64,000 bases of DNA from Sphingobacterium cellulitidis (GTDB lineage: Bacteria > Bacteroidota > Bacteroidia > Sphingobacteriales > Sphingobacteriaceae). This document shows positions 1 through 8,894 of the stretch, piece by piece (the first letter of the stretch is position 1; every line of letters begins with the position of its first letter). The stretch is from positions 248,001 to 312,000 of the forward strand of contig NOUX01000003.1 in NCBI GenBank assembly GCA_002245855.1, written 5' to 3'. A program made the translations under genes and the position numbers. The notes under the pieces are model-generated. The model was not told where the DNA came from. It did not search any database and saw nothing but the letters and a program-made list of their open reading frames with translations.

Positions 1-1639
1 TCTTTGGCCCAAAAGTAATCCCTTTATAAGGGCTAAGAATTCCTCCTTCAAAGGCTGAATAGCTTTCAACAGTCTCTTTCGCAATTCCCCAACGAACCAA
101 GTCAAAGAATCTATGACCTTCTAAAGCCAATTCTAATCTTCTTTCGAAGCGAACTGCTTTACGAGCATAATCCGCGCTAGGGAAATTTGGATAAGGTTTT
201 ACATTATATTTGGCAGCATTAACCCCTGTAGCAGTTTTCTTAGGGGCTAATTTCGCAGCACGAGCACGAACTGAATTTACCAATTTCAATGCTCCCGCTA
301 AGTTACCTGCTTCAATCTCACACTCCGCAGCCATTAAATAAACATCCGCAAGACGAATGATATTCACATCTAATCCTGTGATGTAAGCCTCTCCTGGCGC
401 TGTATTGGATGCAAATTGAGATTTAGGAACCATTTGCTTTCCAGGTAAAAATGGCCCAGCAAACGAAGGCTCTCTAATCCATGAATCACCTGGCATAATT
501 CCATAATCTAAAAATTCAACCCCTCTTCTTGCAATAGTATAGTCAATACGTGGATCAAAAGCCAAATTAACATTAAGAACATAGTCCTCTTTTGCTTTCC
601 CTGTTAATTTGAAATCAGAATAATATGGATCATTTCTATAAGTATCTAATAATGGTAATCCATTGGCATCTACCTTGAAGGAATTTACCAAATCAAATGT
701 CGGATTATAAAATCCACAACAACTTACCGGTGCATTACCATAGAATCCTGATAACATATCACCCACGTTTCCATTTTCTGCGTTACCATTTCCATTAATC
801 GCATGCTTGGAAACCATCACTACCTCAGGACCGTTCTCTTTAGTCACATCAAAATTGTCGCGGAAACCCATATTCTCTAGGTTCTTGCCTGCCATAACAT
901 CTTTAAACAATGGTAAAGCTTCGCTGTATTTCTTTTGATATAATAAGAACTTGCCCAGATAAGCTTTAGCAGCTATTTTATCCATTCTACCAAATTCATT
1001 CTTGATTTTGGTAGCTGGCAAATTATCTACCGCAAATTTTAAATCCGCCTCGATCTTAGGCTTAATATCCGGCTCATTTGAAACTTTTAACGCCTCTTCC
1101 AAAGTCGTGGTCTCATCGATATATGGAATATTCTTAAAAATCCTCCATAAATAAAAATAATAGTGAGCACGCAGCATTCTTGCTTCGCCTTGAATTTCCT
1201 TCGCACGTTCAGCTGTAATGGCCTTTTCACCTGCTTGGTCATCATTCAATAACTTCAAGGTCGTGTTACAACGTTGAATACCTTCGTAATAAACCTGCCA
1301 CATCGAACTCAAGTTGTCATTGACACTTGTAGCTTTAAAGGTCTCAATATTCATCATATAGGGCTGGTCAGATGAACTGGAACCTTTGTGGGCATTACCA
1401 CCAGCAACTTCCCCAAATAGCCATTGACTCGGAGCCGAAGCATAATTCCCCCAAGTTCCACTCACATTACCATTTAAAATACTATATGCACCTATTAATG
1501 CACCTTCAACACCATCCTTATTCCCTACCTGGGGCTCAGATAACTGACCCTGAGGTAATTTCTGTAAAAATTCTTTCCCACAGGAACTAACTAATAGCAT
1601 CCCCGCTCCTAAAAGAATCATTAATTTATTTCGTTTCAT
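1..1639 (-). CDS. SusD/RagB-like nutrient-binding outer-membrane lipoprotein (3' end outside window)
   Basis: Surface lipoprotein that caps a SusC-type TonB-dependent transporter and helps capture its substrate, usually a glycan or glycopeptide. The ATG at 1639 opens a lipoprotein signal with lipobox LVSSC (Cys20). About 546 codons are read before the window edge and no stop is seen, so the C-terminus is missing. Typical SusD features are visible: helical TPR-like stretches such as 'EARMLRAHYYFYLWR' and 'AYLGKFLLYQKKYSEALPLF', the 'DVYLMAAECEIEAG' segment, and the late 'RRLELALEGHRFFDLVRWG' signature. It starts 27 bp after the susC stop on the same strand, so the two form a susCD operon. The substrate cannot be told from this window. 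Confidence 0.95.
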   Translation of the reverse strand, partial: MKRNKLMILLGAGMLLVSSCGKEFLQKLPQGQLSEPQVGNKDGVEGALIGAYSILNGNVSGTWGNYASAPSQWLFGEVAGGNAHKGSSSSDQPYMMNIETFKATSVNDNLSSMWQVYYEGIQRCNTTLKLLNDDQAGEKAITAERAKEIQGEARMLRAHYYFYLWRIFKNIPYIDETTTLEEALKVSNEPDIKPKIEADLKFAVDNLPATKIKNEFGRMDKIAAKAYLGKFLLYQKKYSEALPLFKDVMAGKNLENMGFRDNFDVTKENGPEVVMVSKHAINGNGNAENGNVGDMLSGFYGNAPVSCCGFYNPTFDLVNSFKVDANGLPLLDTYRNDPYYSDFKLTGKAKEDYVLNVNLAFDPRIDYTIARRGVEFLDYGIMPGDSWIREPSFAGPFLPGKQMVPKSQFASNTAPGEAYITGLDVNIIRLADVYLMAAECEIEAGNLAGALKLVNSVRARAAKLAPKKTATGVNAAKYNVKPYPNFPSADYARKAVRFERRLELALEGHRFFDLVRWGIAKETVESYSAFEGGILSPYKGITFGPK

Positions 1640-1666
1640 GATTGTACTTTTTAAATTAATTCCCGA

Positions 1667-4600
1667 TTAAAACCCTAAACTAAGACCAAATGTGTATTGG
1701 CGTGCTTGCGGATAAATACCAAAGTCAACACCTAATGCCGGATAATCTGATGGAGTCGCCGAAATCTCAGGATCTAAACCCTCATATTTGGTAATCGTAA
1801 ATAAATTGGTTACCCCAAAATAAACTCTGAACTTGTTAAATGTGGTATTGTCGCCAAATAACTTCTTCGTTTGGATATTATAGCCTAATTGGAAGTTCTT
1901 TAATTTTAAGAAACTACCATCTTGAATATAATAACTTGAAGTCGCAACTTCCATCTCATTCAAATCTGAACCCGGATTTACAACCGTTGGAACATCGCTA
2001 TTGTGATTATCTGGACGCCATGAATTTAATGTTCTCACACTTTTTTGACCATCAAATACACCAAAGTCAGTGAAGTAACGTGTCGCTTCATATAAGTCAT
2101 TCCCTTGTGAACCATAGAAGTATAATAATACATCAAAGTTTTTATAGGCTGCATTCAAATTCAAGGAATAAACAAAATCTGGATGTGGTGATCCGATAAC
2201 TGTTCTGTCTTCTGGACCTAATACGCCATCACCATTTAAATCTGCATATTTAATACCTCCTAAACGGGCACCACCATATTTTGGAGAATTATTTAAGTCT
2301 GCCTCATCACGATAAACTCCAATCGCTTGATAGCCATAAAATGCTCCAAATGGCTCGCCAGCTTTTAATAACGAGGTTTGCATTGAACGGAATGCCCCAT
2401 AATTTACTTGGGCTACCGCAGGTGATAAGGCTACAACTTCATTTTTGTATTTCGAGAAGTTTGCTGCTACATCAAATGTAAATGCAGATTCTTGTCTATA
2501 TCCATAGTGATAACCTAAAGATGCCTCAATACCTCTATTTCTCATTTCACCAATATTTTGAACCGGTGCAGTTGCACGACCTACTGCTGTAGCTGGCAAT
2601 GGAACGCGGAATAACATATCTGTTGTAGATTTATTAAACCAATCAATCGATCCATCAAAATCCCCGTTTAATACTGTGAAGTCCAAACCTAGATTTAAGG
2701 AACTTACCTGTTCCCATTTGATGTTTTCATTTGGATAATCACTTTTCCAAACACCAGTTACAATCTCATTATTAATCGGATACGATGATGCTGTTAAAGA
2801 AGTAGTATATCTAGCTAAATACTGATAAGCACTGATCCTTTGGTTACCTGTAACCCCGTAACCTGCACGTAGCTTTAAGTCAGTCAACCATTCTGCTCCT
2901 TTAGCAAATTCTTCCTGAGAAATACGCCATGCTCCACTTACCCCTGGAAATACACCATATAAATGGTTCGCCCCAAAGTTGGATGAACCGTCACGACGAA
3001 CTGTTGCACTCAATAAATAACGGTCCTTATACGCATAGTCTGCCTTACCCATAATAGAGAACATGGAACCAACCGATCCGGATCCACCATTACTAATGTT
3101 TGTACTACCTGCATCTAGATAGAAGTAATCCAAACTATTTAATATAAAGTATCCATTACGTCCACCTGAAATTCCTCTATTACGGTTTGAGATCGCCTCT
3201 GTACCTACTAGCACGTTTAAGGTATGATCTTCACCCAAATTAGGCTTATAATTTAAAGTATTCGTCCAGGTCCACTCGGTAGTATATCCGTGATACTCAC
3301 TCATACCATTATTGAAACTACCTTCTGAGAACTCTGGGTTTGGATAATTGTAACTTACTCCGTTGTAATTCTCATAGCGTAATCCAAAACTTGAACGGTA
3401 AGTTAAACCATCAATGATATCATACTCACCGAATGCATTTCCAAAGAAGAAATTAGAACGATTCATATTATCTTTCGCTCTGAATGCCATTGCAACTGGG
3501 TTCTGACCATTCCCTAATTTATATCCTTTAGATCCCGCAAAATTTTTACCCTCATCATATACCGGGATGACATTTTGGATACGATAGGCAAATCCTAACA
3601 CAGAGCCTTCGCCCTGGTATCCACCTGCCGTATTTGGATTAACCCCCATTCCGTATCCTTCGGTATAAGCATAGGATAGATTTTCTCCAAATCTTAACTT
3701 TTTGTTAAAGGCACTGAATTGAGTATTCGTTCTAGCATTATAACGTCTAAATCCGGTATGGATAATGCTACCTACTTGATCCAAATATCCTCCAGACATT
3801 GAATATTGAGCATTGTCAGTTCCTCCAGAAGCACTTAACTGATAAGACTGAATTGGTGCATTTTGAGATAATTCTTTAAACCAATCTGTCCCTGCTTTAT
3901 TTGCTTTTGTAATCTGATAAAAGGCATTTGGATCTTTCAAATCATAATTATATTTGGACATATCCGCATCAGAAGCCGTAATACCAGTGGTTTTCCCTCC
4001 GGCTAATAAATATTCTGGAATTGTTCTGTCGATTCCAAATAAATCCTTTTCTAAATCAATAATTTGCTGAGGACTTAACATTTTAGGAAATGCTCCTGTA
4101 TTAGGAACTCCTGTACCTACATAAGCATCAAGATTAAGAGCCGTACGACCTGATTTACCAGTTTTGGTTGTAATAATGACAACCCCATTATTCGCACGAG
4201 CACCATAAATAGATGCTGCAGAAGCATCTTTCAGCACCTGCATGCTCTCAATGTCATTCTGGTTCAACCAACTCAATTTACCCTCAAATGGAACACCATC
4301 AATGATATACAAAGGCTCGTTGTTATTAATGGTTGAATAACCACGAATACGGATTTGAGGTGTTGAACCTGGAGCTCCATCATTGACGATTTGAACCCCT
4401 GTTGCACGCCCCTGTAATGCTTCAACAGCACTACCAGCGGGCTGTGACTTTAATTCATTCACATTTACTACAGCAACAGAACCTGTTAAATCTTTTTTCC
4501 GTTGAGCACTATAACCCGTAACGATAACTTCCTCGAGATTACTACTGTCTTCTGTTAGAGAAATGACAATTGGTTGTGTCGCAGATGTTACGGTATGCCT

Positions 4601-4933
4601 TGCCGATGCGTACCCCACGTATGTAACTACTAGAATGTCATTCGGTTGCGCATCAATTTCAAAATTTCCGGATGCATCTGTTGAGGTACTACTGGTCTTG
4701 CCGACAATTTTAATCGTCGCTCCAGCAATTGGCTCACCAGCCTGGTTGACGATTTTTCCTTTAACTGGACTTTGCATCGCATACAGTGGATGCATTGCGA
4801 TTTTATTCCAGATCGATACTTCTGAAGCCGACACACTACTCATACTGAGTAGACCCATCGAAATCAGAAGACCACTTTTTAGCATTCTCTTGGGAATAAA
4901 AGAATTGCTATGGAATTTCATTGATCTTCCCAT
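1667..4933 (-). CDS. SusC/RagA-family TonB-dependent outer-membrane transporter
   Basis: TonB-dependent outer-membrane channel that imports large nutrients with its SusD partner. At 1088 aa it has normal SusC length. In order: a signal peptide (residues about 1-37), a carboxypeptidase-regulatory-like beta-sandwich (about 58-130, 'VKGKIVNQAGEPIAGATI'), a TonB-box-like 'EEVIVTGYSAQ', the plug with the SusC hallmark 'PLYIIDGVPF', and a 22-strand-type barrel ending in the aromatic 'FGLSLGF'. There is no STN domain, so no direct trans-envelope signalling to an anti-sigma factor is expected. ATG codons at 4933 and 4921 are both possible; the second gives a cleaner signal peptide. susD follows after 27 bp. 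A substrate cannot be assigned. Confidence 0.96.
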   Translation of the reverse strand: MGRSMKFHSNSFIPKRMLKSGLLISMGLLSMSSVSASEVSIWNKIAMHPLYAMQSPVKGKIVNQAGEPIAGATIKIVGKTSSTSTDASGNFEIDAQPNDILVVTYVGYASARHTVTSATQPIVISLTEDSSNLEEVIVTGYSAQRKKDLTGSVAVVNVNELKSQPAGSAVEALQGRATGVQIVNDGAPGSTPQIRIRGYSTINNNEPLYIIDGVPFEGKLSWLNQNDIESMQVLKDASAASIYGARANNGVVIITTKTGKSGRTALNLDAYVGTGVPNTGAFPKMLSPQQIIDLEKDLFGIDRTIPEYLLAGGKTTGITASDADMSKYNYDLKDPNAFYQITKANKAGTDWFKELSQNAPIQSYQLSASGGTDNAQYSMSGGYLDQVGSIIHTGFRRYNARTNTQFSAFNKKLRFGENLSYAYTEGYGMGVNPNTAGGYQGEGSVLGFAYRIQNVIPVYDEGKNFAGSKGYKLGNGQNPVAMAFRAKDNMNRSNFFFGNAFGEYDIIDGLTYRSSFGLRYENYNGVSYNYPNPEFSEGSFNNGMSEYHGYTTEWTWTNTLNYKPNLGEDHTLNVLVGTEAISNRNRGISGGRNGYFILNSLDYFYLDAGSTNISNGGSGSVGSMFSIMGKADYAYKDRYLLSATVRRDGSSNFGANHLYGVFPGVSGAWRISQEEFAKGAEWLTDLKLRAGYGVTGNQRISAYQYLARYTTSLTASSYPINNEIVTGVWKSDYPNENIKWEQVSSLNLGLDFTVLNGDFDGSIDWFNKSTTDMLFRVPLPATAVGRATAPVQNIGEMRNRGIEASLGYHYGYRQESAFTFDVAANFSKYKNEVVALSPAVAQVNYGAFRSMQTSLLKAGEPFGAFYGYQAIGVYRDEADLNNSPKYGGARLGGIKYADLNGDGVLGPEDRTVIGSPHPDFVYSLNLNAAYKNFDVLLYFYGSQGNDLYEATRYFTDFGVFDGQKSVRTLNSWRPDNHNSDVPTVVNPGSDLNEMEVATSSYYIQDGSFLKLKNFQLGYNIQTKKLFGDNTTFNKFRVYFGVTNLFTITKYEGLDPEISATPSDYPALGVDFGIYPQARQYTFGLSLGF

Positions 4934-5377
4934 AATAAAATTTGTTAGTTAGTTTGTTAAATTATTAGTTCAATTCTGTTCCGTATCTAACTCTTAGGCA
5001 TAGCAATGCCATGAATTAAATAAGAATTATTTAAAGCATATAAGTTCCATAGGGAACTTATCATATCCTAAAAAATAAATTGTAGGCTACTTTGGTTTAC
5101 TAATTGGAATTAAGTATTCGTGGTTCATAAGCTGTTAGTTAATTTGTTAAGTTTATTAAGTAATTTATTAGTTTATCATATCTAATTTAACTCCTAAACT
5201 CCTGTCAAAGTGTACATTAAACACTTTCAGATTTTAATTTGTAAATCCCCTTTCAAATACATTTGGAAATTTTACAAATACAACAGGATTAGCTTTAGTT
5301 TAGAATTAAGTTTACAATTAAGTCTAATTTATAAAATATTTTTAATAAACAAGACTTTTAAGCAACAAAAAATTTAC
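4934..5377. other. AT-rich intergenic region upstream of susC
   Basis: About 440 bp without a credible gene. It should hold the susC promoter and leader. No perfect TAnnTTTG box was found on the minus strand. A 17-mer is nearly duplicated at 4944-4960 and 5134-5150 (16 of 17 bases equal), each copy followed by a TTATTAGTT-like tail. This suggests an old local duplication or two related regulatory sites. Confidence 0.5.
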
Positions 5378-5404
5378 ACAAAAAAAGGAGGTCAAAACCT
5401 CCTT
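5378..5404 (-). terminator. Rho-independent terminator after the thuA-like gene
   Basis: Perfect 8-bp stem (5385-5392 with 5397-5404), CAAA loop, followed on the minus strand by a T-run. It lies 26 bp past the stop of the ThuA-like gene and closes the aroB-thuA operon. Confidence 0.9.
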
Positions 5405-5430
5405 CAAATATTTTATTTATTGTTTCTCAA

Positions 5431-6156
5431 TTAATAGCCTAAAACATATTTTAACCCACCTATAATTTGCTTTTGGAAATTTGGCTCGTATAAAGATTCT
5501 TTCGTATGTCCAAGACCGGTGTAAAACATTTTGATCCCTTCAAATTTCTGATACCAAGCAATAGGATGAAAATCACCCATCTTACCATTCTCATAAGATT
5601 TTTCATCAAGAGTCATCAGGATTTTTAAATCTGGTTTTAAATTAGAAAAATCATACCACTCATCCTTATGCATCCAGACCTTAGGCAAATGTTTCGTAGC
5701 TAAATGCTTTCTGTTTTTAACATCAATCTTAGCTTCTTGAACAGCAGGATGACTCGCGAAATAAGCACCAACCAAATTATTATACCAAGGCCAATCATGC
5801 TCGGTATCTGTTGCAGCATGAACCCCCATAAATCCCTTTCCCGATTTAAGAAAATTTTGAAAAGCTACCTTTTGCTCTTCATTTAATATGGTACCAGTTG
5901 TACTGAAAAATAAAACTGCATCAAAATTCTTGATGGAATCTGCTAAAAATACATTGGCATCCTCTGTATGAAACATCCCAATATGCTCTTTCTTTAATAG
6001 ATCACCCAAAACTTTGACACCTTCTTCAATATTGTCATGCCTAAATCCAGCTGTCTTCGTAAAGACCAATACTTTTTTAGGTTTCTCAATATGCCCTGCA
6101 AATGCAAAGCAAACACTTAAACAACATATTAAACTCAGTATGCAAAATCTTCTCAT
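5431..6156 (-). CDS. Exported ThuA-like domain protein
   Basis: ThuA family protein (class I glutamine amidotransferase-like fold), found in Bacteroidota often near sugar-degradation genes; the biochemical role of most members is not established. 241 aa: signal peptide about residues 1-20 ('LSVCFAFAG'), then 'KVLVFTKTAGFRHDNIEEG', 'FDAVLFFSTTGTILNEEQ', 'GKGFMGVHAATDTEHDWPWY' and 'PIAWYQKFEGIKMFYTGLGH', which match the family from end to end. Its start lies 4 bp after the aroB stop, so the two are probably co-transcribed even though their roles look unrelated. A periplasmic sugar-linked role is inference. Confidence 0.88.
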   Translation of the reverse strand: MRRFCILSLICCLSVCFAFAGHIEKPKKVLVFTKTAGFRHDNIEEGVKVLGDLLKKEHIGMFHTEDANVFLADSIKNFDAVLFFSTTGTILNEEQKVAFQNFLKSGKGFMGVHAATDTEHDWPWYNNLVGAYFASHPAVQEAKIDVKNRKHLATKHLPKVWMHKDEWYDFSNLKPDLKILMTLDEKSYENGKMGDFHPIAWYQKFEGIKMFYTGLGHTKESLYEPNFQKQIIGGLKYVLGY

Positions 6157-6160
6157 TGAT

Positions 6161-7225
6161 TTATTTGGTTTTTGATTGATAAAAATCTAAGCTTTCAATA
6201 ATGGAATCCTCTTCCACAAATTTATTATAATCACAAACACCAATCTCTCGCAATAAAGCAAAACCTAATTTGTTACCCTCGTTCTTCTTATCATTCTTCA
6301 TTAAGCCCAATAACTCCGGATAAACTGCAGAATTCAATTGATATTTAGGATAAATTGATAACAGATAATCAACGATCTCATCTAATTCAGCTTTATCCAG
6401 ATTATTAAATTTATAGGAAAGATACGCTTCACAAATCATACCTATAGCAATCGCCTCCCCATGTAATAAAGGATTTACATCTGAAACCAACGAATATCCT
6501 TCTACCGCATGACCAATCGTATGCCCGAAGTTTAAGATTTTACGAAGCCCCTTTTCAGTAGGATCTTCCAAAACTACCTTATTCTTTATCAGCACAGAAT
6601 CATAAACCATACCTTCAGGAATTTCTGGTAAAGTATCAGTCTTACAACGAGTAAACAAACCTTTATCTTGAATTAACCCATGCTTGATCACCTCTGCAAA
6701 TCCTGATAGAACTTGACGATCATCCAAGGTTTCTAAAAATTTATTGGAAATAAATACAGCTTTAGGTTGGCTAAAAGTACCAATGATGTTCTTTACATTA
6801 TCTAAATCTATCCCGGTTTTGCCACCCACTGAGGCGTCAACTTGGGATAATAAAGTCGTCGGTACATTTAAAAAATCAATACCTCTTTTATAAGTTGATG
6901 CAGCAAATCCCCCCATATCAGTAACAACTCCGCCACCTAGATTCAGCATTAAGGCTTTCCGGTCCGCACCAAAATCTAACATGGTCTTCCAGACTCCAAT
7001 ACAAAAATCTATATTCTTGTTCTCCTCACCCGGGTCCACCTCAATAATATCATAATCAACAATATCCGGAATAGCGGCTTGGATGACAGGTAAACAATGA
7101 TCATTTGTATTTCGATCTACTAGAATCAAAAGTTGTGAATAATCATGGTCAATCAGAAATGATTGTAGCTCATCTAACTCATTATCGAATACGACGTCGT
7201 ATCCTAAACTATTAATCTTCTTCAT
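6161..7225 (-). CDS. aroB: 3-dehydroquinate synthase
   Basis: Second step of the shikimate pathway: DAHP to 3-dehydroquinate, NAD- and zinc-dependent, cytoplasmic. 354 aa is normal length. The NAD/substrate core 'LGGGVVTDMGGFAASTYKRG' is followed by 'VPTTLLSQVDASVGGKTGID', 'GFAEVIKHGL', and the metal ligands in 'FGHTIGHAVEG' and 'LLHGEAIAIGM'. It is the first gene of a pair with the ThuA-like gene. A near-consensus -7 box lies 14 bp upstream. Confidence 0.97.
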   Translation of the reverse strand: MKKINSLGYDVVFDNELDELQSFLIDHDYSQLLILVDRNTNDHCLPVIQAAIPDIVDYDIIEVDPGEENKNIDFCIGVWKTMLDFGADRKALMLNLGGGVVTDMGGFAASTYKRGIDFLNVPTTLLSQVDASVGGKTGIDLDNVKNIIGTFSQPKAVFISNKFLETLDDRQVLSGFAEVIKHGLIQDKGLFTRCKTDTLPEIPEGMVYDSVLIKNKVVLEDPTEKGLRKILNFGHTIGHAVEGYSLVSDVNPLLHGEAIAIGMICEAYLSYKFNNLDKAELDEIVDYLLSIYPKYQLNSAVYPELLGLMKNDKKNEGNKLGFALLREIGVCDYNKFVEEDSIIESLDFYQSKTK

Positions 7226-7239
7226 ATATAATTTGTACC

Positions 7240-7247
7240 TAAAGATA
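7240..7247 (-). promoter_or_regulatory. Candidate -7 box of aroB (TATCTTTA)
   Basis: Reads TATCTTTA on the minus strand, 7 of 8 to the Bacteroidota TAnnTTTG element, 14 bp before the aroB ATG. Confidence 0.45.
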
Positions 7248-7313
7248 GATTTTTTTTATGGATTTGCCCTTGTTTTTAAATCTATCTTCAGATATTTTAC
7301 AAAGCAATTTTAG

Positions 7314-7520
7314 TTATTGTATTTTTACTTTATTTCCATCAAATTCGACAATATCGCCAACCTTGACCTTTAACCTTTTCCTGTAATCTACTTGACCATT
7401 GTACTTTACGAGTCCTTCTTCAACTACCCATTGAGCCATTGCCCCATGCTCAACCCAGTTCATTACCTTTAATAACTGAATCAATTGGATGTAATCCCCT
7501 TCTAATGTAAACGTTTGCAT
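7314..7520 (-). CDS. Small S4-domain RNA-binding protein (YbcJ-like)
   Basis: Single S4 RNA-binding domain protein, about 68 aa, of the YbcJ/YaaA type; probably binds structured RNA or ribosomal particles, exact target unknown. The S4 core is 'LIQLLKVMNWVEHGAMAQWV' then 'EGLVKYNGQVDYRKRLKVKV' and 'GDIVEFDGNKVKI'. The frame can be opened two codons earlier at a TTG (7526), but that TTG is the end of a TACTTTTG promoter box, so the ATG at 7520 is the better start. That leaves almost no leader. Divergent from the proline dehydrogenase gene. Confidence 0.88.
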   Translation of the reverse strand: MQTFTLEGDYIQLIQLLKVMNWVEHGAMAQWVVEEGLVKYNGQVDYRKRLKVKVGDIVEFDGNKVKIQ

Positions 7521-7523
7521 AGA

Positions 7524-7531
7524 CAAAAGTA
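7524..7531 (-). promoter_or_regulatory. -7 box TACTTTTG of the S4-domain gene
   Basis: Perfect TAnnTTTG on the minus strand with only 3 nt between its last base and the ATG at 7520. A transcript from this box would be leaderless or nearly so. Confidence 0.6.
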
Positions 7532-7615
7532 ATTTTATTCCGCAGCATTTAGGATATATTAATATCTAAAATTCATAAAAAAAGCCTAATTTTACGCCCA
7601 TCAAATTAAAGTAAT

Positions 7616-8809
7616 ATGGACATAGCTTCACCCTTAAAGCTTGACTTTAACAATACAGAAATTGCCTTTAAAGGTAAAAGTGATAAAGACCTTAATAAAG
7701 CCTATTGGTTATTTAAGATGGTCGCTAGTAATGCACTCATTAAAATCGGTACTCCAATCACTAATTTTTCGCTAAATATTGGATTACCTATTCAAGGAAT
7801 TATCAAAAACACCATCTATAAACAATTCTGCGGTGGTGAAAGTATCCAAGATTGCCAAAGTGCAATCCAAGACCTTGGTAAAGGTAATGTAACTACAATC
7901 CTTGACTATTCCGTAGAAGGTGAAGATTCAGAAGAAAGCTTCAATTCTTGCTGCGCAGAAATCTTGAGAACTGTAGAAGCCGCCAAATTAAATCCGTTAA
8001 TCTCATTCTGTGTGTTTAAACCTACAGGATTGGGAAGATTTGATCTTCTGGCAAAAATCGACGCCAAAGAAACCCTTAGCCCTGAAGAACAAGCTGAATA
8101 CAACCGTCTCTTAGACCGTTGTGATCAAATCTGTAAAGCTTGTTATGAAAACGGAATCCCAGTGTTAGTAGATGCGGAGCATTCTTGGATCCAAGATACA
8201 ATAGATGATATCGCAAGAGAAATGATGGAAAAATACAATGGAAATAAACCTATTGTATATAATACCTACCAAATGTATCGTCATGATAAACTTGCCTCCT
8301 TAAAAGCTGATTTTGCTTATGCAAAAACGCAAAACTTCCACTTGGGAGCCAAAATCGTTCGTGGAGCATATATGGAAATTGAAAGAGAGAGAGCAAAAGA
8401 AAACAACTACCCTTCTCCTATTCAACCGAATAAAAAAGCTTCTGACACAGATTATAACCAGGCAATCCATTTTTGTTTAGACAACATAGACAGAGTTGGT
8501 TTGATGGCAGGAACCCATAATGAAGAAAGCTGTAGATTATTGGCTCAGGAATTAGAGAATAGAAATATTCCGCATAACAACCCGAATGTATTCTTCGCGC
8601 AACTTTTGGGAATGTCGGATAACCTTTCATTCAACCTTGCAGCTGCGGGTTATAATGTAGCTAAATACATGCCTTATGGCCCCGTTAAAGCCGTAATGCC
8701 TTACTTGTTCCGCCGTGCTCAAGAAAATACTTCGGTAGGTGGTCAAACTGGTCGTGAGTTAAGCTTGATTATGAAAGAATTGAAACGCCGTAAAGCAGCA
8801 AATAAATAA
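7616..8809 (+). CDS. Proline dehydrogenase (monofunctional, FAD)
   Basis: Oxidises L-proline to pyrroline-5-carboxylate with FAD, passing electrons to quinone; first step of proline use as carbon and nitrogen source. 397 aa, the stand-alone PRODH rather than the fused PutA. The TIM-barrel shows 'PVLVDAEHSWIQDTIDD', 'LGAKIVRGAYMEIERERA', 'AGTHNEESC', 'FFAQLLGMSDNL' and the C-terminal substrate/FAD segment 'YMPYGPVKAVMPYLFRRAQE'. No P5C dehydrogenase gene is adjacent, so the second step must be encoded elsewhere. The ATG at 7616 is preceded by a TAATTTTA (7 of 8 to the -7 consensus). Confidence 0.95.
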   Translation: MDIASPLKLDFNNTEIAFKGKSDKDLNKAYWLFKMVASNALIKIGTPITNFSLNIGLPIQGIIKNTIYKQFCGGESIQDCQSAIQDLGKGNVTTILDYSVEGEDSEESFNSCCAEILRTVEAAKLNPLISFCVFKPTGLGRFDLLAKIDAKETLSPEEQAEYNRLLDRCDQICKACYENGIPVLVDAEHSWIQDTIDDIAREMMEKYNGNKPIVYNTYQMYRHDKLASLKADFAYAKTQNFHLGAKIVRGAYMEIERERAKENNYPSPIQPNKKASDTDYNQAIHFCLDNIDRVGLMAGTHNEESCRLLAQELENRNIPHNNPNVFFAQLLGMSDNLSFNLAAAGYNVAKYMPYGPVKAVMPYLFRRAQENTSVGGQTGRELSLIMKELKRRKAANK

Positions 8810-8853
8810 TCCTTTTCTTTTTGTTATCCTTAAAAAGAAACAGAAAACATATT

Positions 8854-8889
8854 AGAAAGTCTCCATTTAATGGGGACTTTCTTATTTTT
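8854..8889 (+). terminator. Rho-independent terminator after proline dehydrogenase
   Basis: 12-bp stem with one wobble (8854-8865 with 8871-8882), 5-nt loop, then TATTTTT. The T-run is also part of the -7 box of the next gene. Confidence 0.8.
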
Positions 8890-8890
8890 G
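8883..8890 (+). promoter_or_regulatory. -7 box TATTTTTG of the HAD gene
   Basis: Perfect TAnnTTTG, only 4 nt before the ATG at 8895, so a near-leaderless transcript is predicted. It overlaps the T-tract of the preceding terminator, so the match could be partly accidental. Confidence 0.5.
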
Positions 8891-8894
8891 CGCC

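Noticed and set aside
4563..4952. 129-codon plus-strand frame opposite the susC start
   Set aside because: Entirely antisense to the signal peptide and N-domain of SusC; composition is that of a shadow frame.
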